A stretch of DNA of 64,000 nt from contig NZ_CP018319.1 of NCBI RefSeq assembly GCF_001952935.1, positions 2,944,501 through 3,008,500 of the forward strand, written 5' to 3'. The notes beneath the pieces are model-generated. The model did not search any database, was not told where the DNA came from, and saw only the letters and a list, made by a program, of their open reading frames with translations. The translations under genes were made by a program, and so were the position numbers. This DNA is from Pseudomonas frederiksbergensis. Its GTDB lineage: Bacteria > Pseudomonadota > Gammaproteobacteria > Pseudomonadales > Pseudomonadaceae. Shown here piece by piece: positions 34,566-43,604 of the stretch (its first letter is position 1; every line of letters begins with the position of its first letter).

Positions 34566-36467
34566 TCAGGCGCCGACGATGCCGCCATCTTCACGCGAAA
34601 TGGCCATCACCGAAGACCGCGGCTTGCCATTCGGCAGATGCTCGGGGAACGTCGACCCGCCGTTTTCTCCCGGATGCTGAATCCCGACAAACAAGGTCTT
34701 CTGATCCGGCGAAAAGCTGATCCCCGTCACCTCGCAGCCTACTGGCCCGACCATGAAGCGGCGGATCTCCCCGGTGACCGGGTCAGCGCAGAGCATCTGG
34801 TTATTGCCCATACCGGCGAAGTCGCCTGCGTTGCTCGAATCGCCATCGGTCAGAATCCACAACCGCCCAGCCTTGTCGAAACCCAAACCGTCCGGGCTGT
34901 TGAACATGTTCTGCTGTGTGATGTTCGATGAACCGCCCTTCGGCGTGCCGGCGTGGACGCCCGGGTTGCCAGCGACCACAAACAGATCCCAGGCAAAGCT
35001 TTTCGAGCCGTGATCGTCACGGTCAGTGCGCCAGCGCAAAATCTGCCCGTAGACGTTTTTCTCGCGCGGGTTTGGCCCGTTCACCGGTTGCCCGTCCTCG
35101 CCACGCTTGGCGTTGTTGGTCAGCGTGCAATAGACCTGGCCATCCTTGGGGCTGACGACGATCCATTCCGGGCGGTCCATGCGCGTAGCTTTGACCACGC
35201 TGGCGGCGAGGCGGGCGTGAATCAACACCTCGGCCTGATCGGCGAAACCGCTGCTGGCGTCGATGCCGTTTTTACCGTGGGTCAGTTCGATCCACTCGCC
35301 CTGGCCTTTCGGGTGATCGGCATTGCCGTCGCCCGCGTCGAAACGCGCCACGTACAAGGTGCCGTTGTCCAGCAGGTCGCGATTGGCCTTGGGGTTTTTG
35401 TGGTTGATCTTGTCGCGGCTGACAAATTTGTAGATGAACTCGCCGCGCTCATCGTCGCCCATGTACACCACGGCGTGACCGTCACTGGTTTCGGCCAGGG
35501 CGGCGTTTTCATGTTTGAAGCGGCCCAGCGCGGTGCGTTTGACTGGCGTCGATTGCGGATCGAACGGGTCGATCTCCACGACCCAGCCGTGACGGTTGAG
35601 CTCGTTCGGATTCTTTGCCAGGTCGAAACGCTCGTCGTGTTGATGCCAGTTGATCTCTTTACTGGTCGCTACTGCGCCGTAGCGTTTTTGCGCGGCATCG
35701 AATTTCTGTTCGGCATTGCTGCTGCCGAAGCAGTCGGTGAAGTTCTCTTCGCAGGTCAGATACGTGCCCCACGGCGTCTTGCCATTGGCGCAGTTCTGGA
35801 AGGTGCCAAGAACGTTCTTGCCGTGTGGGTCGGCACTGGTTTTCAGCAGCGCGTGGCCGGCGGCCGGGCCGCTCAGGCTGATCGGCGCGTTGCCGTGAAT
35901 GCGCCGGTTGTAGCGCGAACCCTGGACGAAATGCCACTGGCCGTTCTTGCGCTGCACTTCGATCACCGACACGCCTTCACAGGCCAGAGCCTTGCGCACG
36001 TCAGCAGCCGACTGCGGCATGCCGCCGTGTGGATAGAGGTAGCGATAGTTGGTGTATTCGTTGTTGATCGCCATCAGCGCCCGGTTGTTGTCGTCGGGGA
36101 ATTCGAACAGGCTCATGCCGTCGTTGTTGTCGCCGAACTGGACTTCCTGATGCTCGGCCGTGCCATTGCCGCTCGGGTCGAATGCCGGGCCGTTCTTCTG
36201 CAGGGGTTGGCCCCAACTGATCAATACCGAAGATTTGTAGCCTGGCGGCAGGGTGATGGCGTCGCTGGTGGCAGCGGGAATGCTGTCAAAACCCAACAGT
36301 TTGCTGGAGCCGGCGCTGACGCTGGCGGCCAGCACGCTGCGGCTCAACAGGTTGCCGCCCAGGAACATCGCTGCACCGCAAAGGGCGCCGGCGCTGATGA
36401 AGCCTCGACGGCTGAGACCGACCATGTTCTCGAGGTCGGTGGATTGGTTGTCTTCTAATAGGCTCAC
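34566..36467 (-). CDS. PhoX-family alkaline phosphatase (DUF839), Tat-exported
   Basis: The 633-residue protein has a twin-arginine signal, GLSRRGFISAGALCGAAMFLG, near residues 17-36. PhoX-family blocks follow: LFEFPDDNNRALMAINNEYTNYRY, WGTYLTCEENFTDCFG, HENAALAETSDGHAVVYMGDDERGEFIYKF, and a C-terminal SPDGLGFDKAGRLWILTDGDSS. PhoX enzymes are periplasmic phosphomonoesterases using calcium and iron. I choose the GTG at 36467 because AGGGAG lies seven bases upstream; the ATG 51 bases earlier has no such site. No Pho box was recognised upstream. Confidence 0.88.
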   Translation of the reverse strand: MSLLEDNQSTDLENMVGLSRRGFISAGALCGAAMFLGGNLLSRSVLAASVSAGSSKLLGFDSIPAATSDAITLPPGYKSSVLISWGQPLQKNGPAFDPSGNGTAEHQEVQFGDNNDGMSLFEFPDDNNRALMAINNEYTNYRYLYPHGGMPQSAADVRKALACEGVSVIEVQRKNGQWHFVQGSRYNRRIHGNAPISLSGPAAGHALLKTSADPHGKNVLGTFQNCANGKTPWGTYLTCEENFTDCFGSSNAEQKFDAAQKRYGAVATSKEINWHQHDERFDLAKNPNELNRHGWVVEIDPFDPQSTPVKRTALGRFKHENAALAETSDGHAVVYMGDDERGEFIYKFVSRDKINHKNPKANRDLLDNGTLYVARFDAGDGNADHPKGQGEWIELTHGKNGIDASSGFADQAEVLIHARLAASVVKATRMDRPEWIVVSPKDGQVYCTLTNNAKRGEDGQPVNGPNPREKNVYGQILRWRTDRDDHGSKSFAWDLFVVAGNPGVHAGTPKGGSSNITQQNMFNSPDGLGFDKAGRLWILTDGDSSNAGDFAGMGNNQMLCADPVTGEIRRFMVGPVGCEVTGISFSPDQKTLFVGIQHPGENGGSTFPEHLPNGKPRSSVMAISREDGGIVGA

Positions 36468-36525
36468 ATCAGGCTCCCTGCTGGTTTTTGCAGTCACCTT
36501 AATGAGCGTTAATGACACTTGTGTT

Positions 36526-37290
36526 TCAAAGCGGTGTACCGAGCAAAACGTTGGATGGCGCGAACTGCACCCGCACCGGCTTATCAGCGGCCAGACCGAG
36601 GGTTCTCAAGTGCAGCGGTTCGGCCAGTGCGCAGAGTGTCTGGCCATTGGGCAAGCCGATGCGCACTTCGCTGGGGCCGTCCTCGGCGTCGAGAATTTCT
36701 TCGATGATGCCTTTCAGGCAGTTATTGCCGGGTGTTGCCACTTGATCGATGCCCAGCAACTCCAGCCATCCGGCCTTGATTAGTGCGACCACTTCGGTGC
36801 CGGTTTCCAGTTCCAGGCGCGTGGTGCTGTCGTGAGTGATCTGCGCATCGATGCTCAAGCCTTCGGCCAATTCAAGACGAATCCGGTCGTTGTGCCCTTG
36901 GTTATCTATCGCCGCTACCTTGCCATGCAGTTGATTGCGCGCGCTGGTTCTGAGCATCAGTCGGCCGAGCAGGTCGAGATCGCTAGCATCCTCGGCAGCT
37001 TCCAGCACCTGAGCCTGCAAGGCTTGCAGCTTTTGATACAGGCGCAATACGCGTTCGCCTTCGCTGGAGAGTCTGGCGCCACCGCCGCCCTTGCCGCCGA
37101 CACTGCGCTCCACCAACGGTTTTTGCGCGAGGTTGTTCAGCTCATCGATAGCGTCCCAGGCCGCTTTGTAACTCAGCCCCGCGCTTTTCGCGGCGCGGGT
37201 AATCGAGCCTTGTTCGGCAATGTGTTGCAGCAACGCGATGCGCTGCGGACGACGGACAATGTGCTGCGACAACAACGTAGGCAAGGACAT
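36526..37290 (-). CDS. modE: ModE-family molybdate-responsive regulator
   Basis: The 254-residue protein has an N-terminal LysR-like winged helix of ModE type (AEQGSITRAAKSAGLSYKAAWDAIDELN, VGGKGGGGARLSSEGERVL). Two Mop domains follow (RTSARNQLHGKVAAIDNQGHNDRIRLEL; GCLKG-like NCLKGIIEEILDAED) that bind molybdate. It normally represses the molybdate transporter operon, which is not in this window. It is upstream of the phosphatase gene on the same strand with 58 bases between them. Confidence 0.9.
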   Translation of the reverse strand: MSLPTLLSQHIVRRPQRIALLQHIAEQGSITRAAKSAGLSYKAAWDAIDELNNLAQKPLVERSVGGKGGGGARLSSEGERVLRLYQKLQALQAQVLEAAEDASDLDLLGRLMLRTSARNQLHGKVAAIDNQGHNDRIRLELAEGLSIDAQITHDSTTRLELETGTEVVALIKAGWLELLGIDQVATPGNNCLKGIIEEILDAEDGPSEVRIGLPNGQTLCALAEPLHLRTLGLAADKPVRVQFAPSNVLLGTPL

Positions 37291-37370
37291 GGCAAGACGC
37301 TTTGGGCTGTGGCGATGGGAAGGACGTTGGCGGCTGGGAGCCCGGGAGTCAAGTCAGGTGTAACACTGTC

Positions 37371-37463
37371 CAGTGTGGGAGCGGGCTTGCTCGCGAAGGC
37401 GTCAGTTCAGGCGACATTTCTGTTGAATGTCAGTCCGTCTTCGCGAGCAAGCCCGCTCCCACA
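37371..37463. repeat. REP doublet between modE and comF
   Basis: Inverted copies of GTGGGAGCGGGCTTGCTCGC lie around a 45-base spacer, 18 bases before the ComF stop codon. Confidence 0.92.
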
Positions 37464-37480
37464 GTTTTTTGTGTCGTTAG

Positions 37481-38221
37481 TCAAACCACGTCGCCGGGTT
37501 TGGGTGTGCGGGCCAGACAATAGACGTCGACCCGGGCGGCGCCGGCGTCCATCAGCAGGCGAGCCAGGGCTTGGGCCGTGGCGCCGGTGGTCAACACATC
37601 GTCCACCACTGCTAAATGACGACCCTTGATACACGCATCGGGCGTCAGGGCGAAGGCGTTGCGCAGGTTCTTTTTGCGGGCCTCGGCATTCAGGTCCTGT
37701 TGAGCGCTGGTGTCCTGAATCCTCAGCAACAACGTTTCATCGCACGGAATGTCGAGGCTGGTGCTGAGCCAGCGGGCGAGCATCGCGGCCTGGTTGAAAC
37801 CCCGTTTACGCAGTCGTTTGGAGGCCAGCGGAACCGGGATGAGCGCGTCGGGCCGATTCAGGTCTTCATCAAAGCGATGTTGCAGGAACTGAGCGAGAAG
37901 TTCGGCGAGCAGGCGACCAAACGGCCACTTCGCAGCGTGTTTGAAGCGTGTGATCAACGTGTCCACCGGAAAGCTGTAAGTCCAGGGCGTGGCGACCCGT
38001 TCAAAAGCTGGCGGGTGTTTCAGGCATTGGCCGCAGGTCAGGCCAGCGGCAGGTAACGGCAGCGCGCAGGTTTGGCATTGATCGCCAAGCCAAGGCAACT
38101 CCGTTTCACAGGCCATGCAGAGGGGTGTGCATTCATCGGCGGGTTCTGCGCAAAGCAAACAGGTCTGGTTGTTTTTTAACCAGATGTAAACCGGTCCCTC
38201 GTATCGTGGTTGACAGCGCAT
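37481..38221 (-). CDS. ComF family phosphoribosyltransferase-like protein
   Basis: The 246-residue protein has an N-terminal zinc-ribbon region (CLLCAEPADECTPLCMACE, CQTCALPLPAAGLTCGQC). The PRTase motif LAVVDDVLTTGATAQALARLL lies near its C-terminus. ComF proteins help DNA uptake in naturally competent bacteria, but the family is widespread and its reaction is unclear. It is divergent from bioB over 92 bases, a conserved arrangement in Pseudomonas as I recall. Confidence 0.88.
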   Translation of the reverse strand: MRCQPRYEGPVYIWLKNNQTCLLCAEPADECTPLCMACETELPWLGDQCQTCALPLPAAGLTCGQCLKHPPAFERVATPWTYSFPVDTLITRFKHAAKWPFGRLLAELLAQFLQHRFDEDLNRPDALIPVPLASKRLRKRGFNQAAMLARWLSTSLDIPCDETLLLRIQDTSAQQDLNAEARKKNLRNAFALTPDACIKGRHLAVVDDVLTTGATAQALARLLMDAGAARVDVYCLARTPKPGDVV

Positions 38222-38313
38222 GACTCTTCCTTAAATATGCCGAACATCCGTGTCGCGTCTGTGGGTATTCCATTCCCCAGGCGCTTGCCAAGCATAAAAC
38301 AAAGGAAACGCCC

Positions 38314-39369
38314 ATGAGCGCCAGCACCACTGCAACCCTGCGTCATGACTGGTCTTTGGCCGAAGTCAAAGCACTCTTCGTTCAGCCATTCAATGACCTG
38401 TTGTTCCAGGCGCAGACGGTGCACCGCGCGCATTTCGACGCCAATCGGGTCCAGGTGTCGACGCTGCTGTCGATCAAAACCGGTGCCTGCCCGGAAGATT
38501 GCAAATATTGTCCGCAGTCCGGTCACTACAACACCGGCCTGGAAAAAGAAAAGCTGATGGAAGTGCAGAAGGTCCTCGAAGAGGCCGCTCGCGCCAAGGC
38601 CATCGGTTCGACCCGTTTCTGCATGGGCGCGGCGTGGAAACATCCGTCGGCCAAAGACATGCCTTACGTGCTGGAAATGGTCAAAGGCGTGAAAGCCATG
38701 GGCCTGGAAACCTGCATGACCCTCGGTCGTCTCGATCAGGACCAGACAGTCGCCCTGGCAGACGCCGGCCTCGATTACTACAACCACAACCTTGATACCT
38801 CGCCTGAGTTCTACGGCAGCATCATCACCACCCGCACTTACAGCGAGCGCCTGCAAACGCTGGCCTACGTGCGTGAGTCGGGGATGAAGATCTGCTCCGG
38901 CGGCATCCTCGGCATGGGCGAGTCGCTTGATGATCGCGCCAATCTGCTGATCCAGCTGGCCAACCTGCCGGAACACCCGGAATCGGTGCCGATCAACATG
39001 CTGGTGAAAGTCGCCGGTACGCCGCTGGAAAATGCTGACGATATCGACCCGTTCGACTTCATCCGCATGCTGGCTGTCGCCCGTATCCTGATGCCGCAAT
39101 CCCACGTGCGCCTGTCCGCTGGCCGCGAAGCGATGAACGAGCAGATGCAGGCCCTGGCGTTCTTCGCCGGCGCCAACTCGATTTTCTACGGCGAAAAACT
39201 GCTGACCACCGCCAACCCGCAGGCCGACAAGGACATGCAACTGTTTTCGCGCCTGGGCATCCTGCCGGAAGCACGCGAAGAACACGCTGACGAAGTCCAT
39301 CAGGCGGCGATCGAACAAGCGCTGGTTGAGCAGAAGAGCAGCGAGCAGTTCTATAACGCTGCCGTCTGA
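38314..39369 (+). CDS. bioB: Biotin synthase
   Basis: BioB is a radical SAM enzyme that inserts sulfur into dethiobiotin. The 351-residue protein has the CX3CX2C motif, [19 protein letters not shown] (C59, C63, C66), that binds the 4Fe-4S/SAM cluster, and the auxiliary cluster residues in [10 protein letters not shown] and [17 protein letters not shown] precedes the ATG. It begins the biotin series bioB-F-H-C-D; a REP doublet separates it from bioF. Confidence 0.97.
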   Translation: MSASTTATLRHDWSLAEVKALFVQPFNDLLFQAQTVHRAHFDANRVQVSTLLSIKTGACPEDCKYCPQSGHYNTGLEKEKLMEVQKVLEEAARAKAIGSTRFCMGAAWKHPSAKDMPYVLEMVKGVKAMGLETCMTLGRLDQDQTVALADAGLDYYNHNLDTSPEFYGSIITTRTYSERLQTLAYVRESGMKICSGGILGMGESLDDRANLLIQLANLPEHPESVPINMLVKVAGTPLENADDIDPFDFIRMLAVARILMPQSHVRLSAGREAMNEQMQALAFFAGANSIFYGEKLLTTANPQADKDMQLFSRLGILPEAREEHADEVHQAAIEQALVEQKSSEQFYNAAV

Positions 39370-39384
39370 TTCGACACAAATCGA

Positions 39385-39476
39385 GTGTGGGAGCGGGCTT
39401 GCTCGCGAAAGCGGCGGTACAGTCGACATCAACCTTGAATGTCAGTCCGTCTTCGCGAGCAAGCCCGCTCCCACAT
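39385..39476. repeat. REP doublet between bioB and bioF
   Basis: Inverted copies of GTGGGAGCGGGCTTGCTCGC occupy most of the 156-base gap, another case of a REPIN inside a likely operon. Confidence 0.92.
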
Positions 39477-39525
39477 TGGTTTGTACCCAACCTTGGATTA
39501 TGTAATCTGACTGCCCGAGGCCTGC

Positions 39526-40704
39526 ATGTCTTTCGATCTCGCCGCACGCCTTGCTGCCCGTCGTGCCGAAAATCTCTACCGCCAACGCCCATTGCTCGAA
39601 AGCCCCCAAGGCCCGGAAGTAGTGGTCGATGGTCAGCCGTTGCTGGCGTTCTGTAACAACGACTACCTGGGCCTGGCCAATCACCCGCAAGTGATTGAAG
39701 CCTGGCGTGCCGGTGCGACCCGTTGGGGCGTCGGCGGCGGGGCGTCGCATCTGGTGATCGGCCACAGCAGTCCGCATCACGCACTGGAAGAAGCCCTCGC
39801 CGATTTCACCGGCCGCCCGCGCGCGCTGTTGTTCACCACCGGTTACATGGCCAACCTCGGCGCGGTCACCGCGCTGGTCGGGCAGGGCGATACGGTGCTG
39901 GAAGACCGGCTCAATCACGCGTCCTTGCTGGATGCGGGTTTATTATCCGGAGCGCGCTTCAATCGCTATCTGCACAACGACGCGGTAAGTCTGGCCAAGC
40001 GTCTCGAGAAAGCGACCGGCAATACCCTGGTGGTCAGCGACGGAGTGTTCAGCATGGACGGCGACATCGCCGACCTGCCGGCGCTGGCGCGGGAAGCCAA
40101 GGCCAAAGGTGCATGGTTGATGGTCGATGACGCGCACGGCTTCGGTCCGCTGGGTGCCAATGGCGGCGGGATCGTCGAGCATTTCGGTTTGAGCCAGGAA
40201 GATGTGCCGGTGCTTGTCGGCACCCTCGGCAAGGCGTTCGGCACCGCCGGGGCTTTTGTGGCGGGCAGCGAAGAGCTGATCGAGAGCCTGATCCAGTTCG
40301 CCCGTCCCTACATTTACACCACCAGCCAGCCGCCTGCGCTGGCCTGCGCGACGCTGAAAAGCCTTGAGTTGCTGCGTACCGAGCACTGGCGACGGGAACA
40401 TCTGAAAACGTTGATCCGCCAGTTCCGCCACGGGGCCGAGCAGATCGGCCTGGAGTTGATGGACAGCTTCACGCCGATCCAGCCGATCATGATCGGCGAT
40501 GCCGGGCGTGCGGTTCGACTGTCGCAGATGCTGCGTGAACGCGGTCTGATGGTCACGGCGATCCGTCCCCCGACCGTGCCCGCCGGCAGCGCCCGACTGC
40601 GGGTAACCCTGACCGCTGCGCACAGCGAGGCGCAGGTACAGCTATTGTTAAATGGACTGGCCGATTGTTTTCAACAACTGGGACCGGAGCCAAGCCATGC
40701 GTAA
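39526..40704 (+). CDS. bioF: 8-amino-7-oxononanoate synthase
   Basis: This PLP enzyme joins pimeloyl-ACP (or CoA) and alanine, the first ring-forming step of biotin synthesis. The 392-residue protein has [48 protein letters not shown] and the PLP lysine in [17 protein letters not shown]. It overlaps the bioH start by eight bases, which suggests coupled translation of bioF-H-C-D. Confidence 0.96.
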   Translation: MSFDLAARLAARRAENLYRQRPLLESPQGPEVVVDGQPLLAFCNNDYLGLANHPQVIEAWRAGATRWGVGGGASHLVIGHSSPHHALEEALADFTGRPRALLFTTGYMANLGAVTALVGQGDTVLEDRLNHASLLDAGLLSGARFNRYLHNDAVSLAKRLEKATGNTLVVSDGVFSMDGDIADLPALAREAKAKGAWLMVDDAHGFGPLGANGGGIVEHFGLSQEDVPVLVGTLGKAFGTAGAFVAGSEELIESLIQFARPYIYTTSQPPALACATLKSLELLRTEHWRREHLKTLIRQFRHGAEQIGLELMDSFTPIQPIMIGDAGRAVRLSQMLRERGLMVTAIRPPTVPAGSARLRVTLTAAHSEAQVQLLLNGLADCFQQLGPEPSHA

Positions 40705-41428
40705 TCGCCTGATTCTGCTGCCCGGCTGGGGGCTCGGCATTTCTCCCCTGGAACCCTTGGCGGCAGCGTTACAAGGACTGGATGAACACTTGCGGGTCGA
40801 GATCGAGCCGTTGCCGGAACTGCAATCGAGCGATCTTGAGGAGTGGCTCGATGAGCTGGATTCGACGGTGCCTCAGGACGCCTGGCTCGGCGGCTGGTCG
40901 CTGGGCGGCATGCTCGCTTCAGAGTTGGCAGCCCGGCGCGGCGATCGCTGCTGCGGCTTGTTGACCCTGGCGAGCAATCCTTCTTTTGTCGCTCATGAAC
41001 AATGGCCGAGTGCGATGCCTGCCGAAACCTTCGATGCGTTTCTGGCCGGCTGCAAGGCTGATCCTCGCATGACGTTGAAACGTTTCTCGCTGCTCTGCGC
41101 TCAGGGTGCCGAAGACCCGCGCGGGTTGTCTCGGCTGTTGCTCGGTGGCGCGCCACACACTTCGGCAGAGGTGCTGATGAGTGGCCTGGAGTTGCTCGCA
41201 CAACTGGATACCCGTCAGGCTTTGCAGGCGTTCCGCGGCCCGCAACTGCACTTGTTTGCCGGCCTCGATGGACTGGTTCCAGCCGAAGCGGCGGGGGACC
41301 TGCTGACATTGCTGCCGGATGTTGAAATTGGCCTGATCGAACAGGCCAGTCACGCGTTTCTTCTGGAAGACCCTCACGGTGTGGCGGGGGCGATCCAGGC
41401 CTTTTTGCATGAGTCCGGTGATGACTGA
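40697..41428 (+). CDS. bioH: Pimeloyl-ACP methyl ester carboxylesterase BioH
   Basis: BioH removes the methyl group from pimeloyl-ACP methyl ester, ending BioC-primed elongation. The 243-residue alpha/beta hydrolase has LLPGWGLGI and the nucleophile in GGWSLGGML (S68). It also has the Asp region [13 protein letters not shown] and the His in [13 protein letters not shown]. The ATG at 40697 lies inside the end of bioF, and the gene overlaps bioC. BioH is of the Pseudomonas type, located in the bio operon unlike in E. coli. Confidence 0.93.
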   Translation: MRNRLILLPGWGLGISPLEPLAAALQGLDEHLRVEIEPLPELQSSDLEEWLDELDSTVPQDAWLGGWSLGGMLASELAARRGDRCCGLLTLASNPSFVAHEQWPSAMPAETFDAFLAGCKADPRMTLKRFSLLCAQGAEDPRGLSRLLLGGAPHTSAEVLMSGLELLAQLDTRQALQAFRGPQLHLFAGLDGLVPAEAAGDLLTLLPDVEIGLIEQASHAFLLEDPHGVAGAIQAFLHESGDD

Positions 41429-42233
41429 TTTATCCCTTCCCAACCTGCCCGGCGGTTTGCCCGACAAACGCCAGGTGGCGGCATCTTTTTCCCGTGCGGC
41501 GGCAAGCTACGACAGCGTGGCCGAATTGCAGCGCGACGTTGGCAGTGAATTGTCGAGTCGTTTACCGAAGGACTTCGTGCCGGGTGTCTGGCTGGACCTG
41601 GGCTGCGGCACCGGGCATTTCAGTCGTGCATTGGGCGAGCGATTTCCTGCAAGTCACGGCCTGGCAATGGACATCGCCGAAGGCATGCTCAATCACGCCC
41701 GGCCGTTAGGTGGCGCAACACATTTCATTGCAGGCGATGCCGAGCGATTGCCATTGCAGGATTCGACCTGCGACCTGATCTTCTCCAGCCTGGCGGTGCA
41801 GTGGTGCGCGGACTTCGCTTCGGTGCTCAGTGAAGCCAATCGGGTGCTGAAACCAGGCGGAATTTTCGCGTTTGCTAGTCTGTGCGTAGGCACACTGTTC
41901 GAGCTGCGTGACAGCTGGCGGCAGGTGGATGGCATGGTGCACGTCAACCGCTTCCGCGAGTTCGGGGTTTATCAACAGCTTTGCGCGGACAGTGGGTTGA
42001 GCGTCGCGAGTCTGCAAGTTCGACCGCACGTGTTGCATTACCCGGATGTGCGCAGCCTGACCCATGAATTGAAGGCGCTGGGTGCCCACAACTTGAACCC
42101 CGGTCGGCCGGGTGGTTTGACCGGCAGGGCGCGGATCCTCGGTTTGATCGAGGCTTATGAGCGGTTTCGTCAGGCCGAAGGATTGCCGGCGACTTATCAA
42201 GTGGTCTACGCCGTGTTGGAGAAACCCTTATGA
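41421..42233 (+). CDS. bioC: Malonyl-ACP O-methyltransferase BioC
   Basis: BioC methylates malonyl-ACP with SAM, starting pimelate synthesis. The 270-residue protein has [26 protein letters not shown] and the SAM-binding motif [55 protein letters not shown] follows, typical of BioC. The ATG at 41421 (MTDLSLPN) fits relatives; an ATG four codons earlier is also possible. It overlaps bioH by eight bases and bioD by four. Confidence 0.94.
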   Translation: MTDLSLPNLPGGLPDKRQVAASFSRAAASYDSVAELQRDVGSELSSRLPKDFVPGVWLDLGCGTGHFSRALGERFPASHGLAMDIAEGMLNHARPLGGATHFIAGDAERLPLQDSTCDLIFSSLAVQWCADFASVLSEANRVLKPGGIFAFASLCVGTLFELRDSWRQVDGMVHVNRFREFGVYQQLCADSGLSVASLQVRPHVLHYPDVRSLTHELKALGAHNLNPGRPGGLTGRARILGLIEAYERFRQAEGLPATYQVVYAVLEKPL

Positions 42234-42910
42234 GCGCAGCCTATTTCATCACCGGTACTGACACCGATGTCGGCAAGACCACCATTGCCGCCGCTTTGCT
42301 GTATGCCGCGCGGTCGGCCGGTTTGAGCACGGCGGCGGGTAAACCGGTCGCCTCAGGATGCGATGTGACGCCCAAGGGCTTGCGCAATGCCGATGCGTTG
42401 GCGTTGCTGGCGGAGTGCTCAGTGCCTTTGACTTATGCACAGGTCAACCCTGTGGCGTTCGAACCGCCGATCGCGCCGCACCTGGCAGCGAGGGAGGCCG
42501 GCATGGCATTGACGGTGCAATCACTGTTGACGCCCATGCGGGAGATCCTCGATATGCAGGCGGACTTCACCTTGATCGAAGGTGCTGGCGGCTGGCGAGT
42601 GCCTTTGGCGGATCAGGACAACCTGTCGGACCTGGCGATGGCGCTGGATCTGCCGGTGATCCTGGTGGTGGGCGTGCGCCTGGGTTGCATCAACCATGCG
42701 CTGCTGACGGCTGAAGCGATTGCTCAGGACGGTTTGCAGTTGGCGGGGTGGGTGGCCAATATCATCGATCCGAAGACTTCGCGCCTGGAAGAAAACCTCG
42801 CGACACTCGCTGAGCGGATCCCGGCACCGTGCCTGGGGCGCGTGCCGAAACTCAAGTTGGTGACGGCTGAAGCGGTGGCGGAGCATCTGCAACTGGATCT
42901 GCTGGACTGA
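42230..42910 (+). CDS. bioD: Dethiobiotin synthetase
   Basis: BioD makes dethiobiotin from diaminopelargonate, CO2 and ATP. The 226-residue protein has the P-loop [19 protein letters not shown] at the start, [20 protein letters not shown] and [21 protein letters not shown]. Its ATGA overlaps bioC. The missing step, bioA, is not in the window and must be elsewhere, as is usual in Pseudomonas. Confidence 0.96.
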   Translation: MSAAYFITGTDTDVGKTTIAAALLYAARSAGLSTAAGKPVASGCDVTPKGLRNADALALLAECSVPLTYAQVNPVAFEPPIAPHLAAREAGMALTVQSLLTPMREILDMQADFTLIEGAGGWRVPLADQDNLSDLAMALDLPVILVVGVRLGCINHALLTAEAIAQDGLQLAGWVANIIDPKTSRLEENLATLAERIPAPCLGRVPKLKLVTAEAVAEHLQLDLLD

Positions 42911-43030
42911 GTTTTCTTACACGGGTTTTAACTATGACAAGGCACTGTGCTATTAGGGTTTTTGTCGGGCCTTTTGTCGGTGGCTCTGGTTCAATGGCCG
43001 CTGTTGATCCTTTGTAGGACGAGTTCTGCC

Positions 43031-43327
43031 ATGGAAATCTCAGGAAATACCGCTTTTTATGCCGGTCTGAGCACTATTCAGACAGGGCAGAACCGTGTCG
43101 ATCAGGCCTCAGGCCAGATCGCCAACACGACGATCGAGCGTTCGGTGACCAGCCAGTCTTCCGACGCTCAGGTTGATCGTCTGCGCGCGGTGGATATTAG
43201 CCAGCAGTCGGACCTGTCCAGCAATATGGTCGAGATGTCCCAAGGCAAATTTCAGGTTGAACTGGGTGTCAAAGTCGCCAAGGCATCCGACGAAATGCTC
43301 GGTACGCTGATTGATACCTACGCTTGA
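43031..43327 (+). CDS. Small protein resembling fused ends of flagellar rod/hook proteins
   Basis: The 98-residue protein starts MEISGNTAFYAGLSTIQTGQNRVDQASGQIANTTIE, similar to the N-terminal helix of flagellar rod/hook proteins with their (N)xIANxxT motif. It ends LSSNMVEMSQGKFQVELGVKVAKASDEMLGTLIDTYA, close to the C-terminal consensus of the same proteins (EMVxLxxAQRxYxANxKVxxxADEMLGTLI). The middle domain is missing. It has no signal peptide. A gene of unknown function occupies the same place between bioD and fadE1 in P. aeruginosa as I recall. The role is unknown; a rod-like coiled assembly or a decoy for flagellar export are guesses. Confidence 0.75.
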   Translation: MEISGNTAFYAGLSTIQTGQNRVDQASGQIANTTIERSVTSQSSDAQVDRLRAVDISQQSDLSSNMVEMSQGKFQVELGVKVAKASDEMLGTLIDTYA

Positions 43328-43350
43328 ATCCTCGCTGAATCCGTACCCCC

Positions 43351-43377
43351 AACGCCGCGAATATTCGCGGCGTTTTT
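43351..43377 (+). terminator. Rho-independent terminator after the flagellar-rod-like gene
   Basis: AACGCCGCGAATATTCGCGGCGTT is a perfect palindrome followed by T residues. Only 23 bases separate it from the gene's stop codon. Confidence 0.93.
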
Positions 43378-43529
43378 CTGCGTAAGTCCTTCTCGCTCAA
43401 CTAATCTCTTCTGCACTGTGTATTGCTCAGGCGACGGTGTTGCATGGCTGTGGATCTGGCATTTGCCTCGGATGATGACGAACGGCAAAAGATCGGCGCT
43501 TGACAAGATTTAGGCGTAAACGTATGTTT

Positions 43530-43543
43530 CAAACAACTGTTTG
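43530..43543. promoter_or_regulatory. PsrA-type operator before the first acyl-CoA dehydrogenase
   Basis: CAAAC-AACT-GTTTG matches the PsrA consensus (C/G)AAAC-N2-4-GTTT(G/C) exactly, 61 bases before the start codon. PsrA is the fatty-acid-responsive repressor of beta-oxidation genes in Pseudomonas. Confidence 0.6.
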
Positions 43544-43604
43544 ACCGCCACAACAAATCAACGCGGTCGTTCATTCCCGGTTACATCAGCAGAGGTTTAT
43601 CGCT

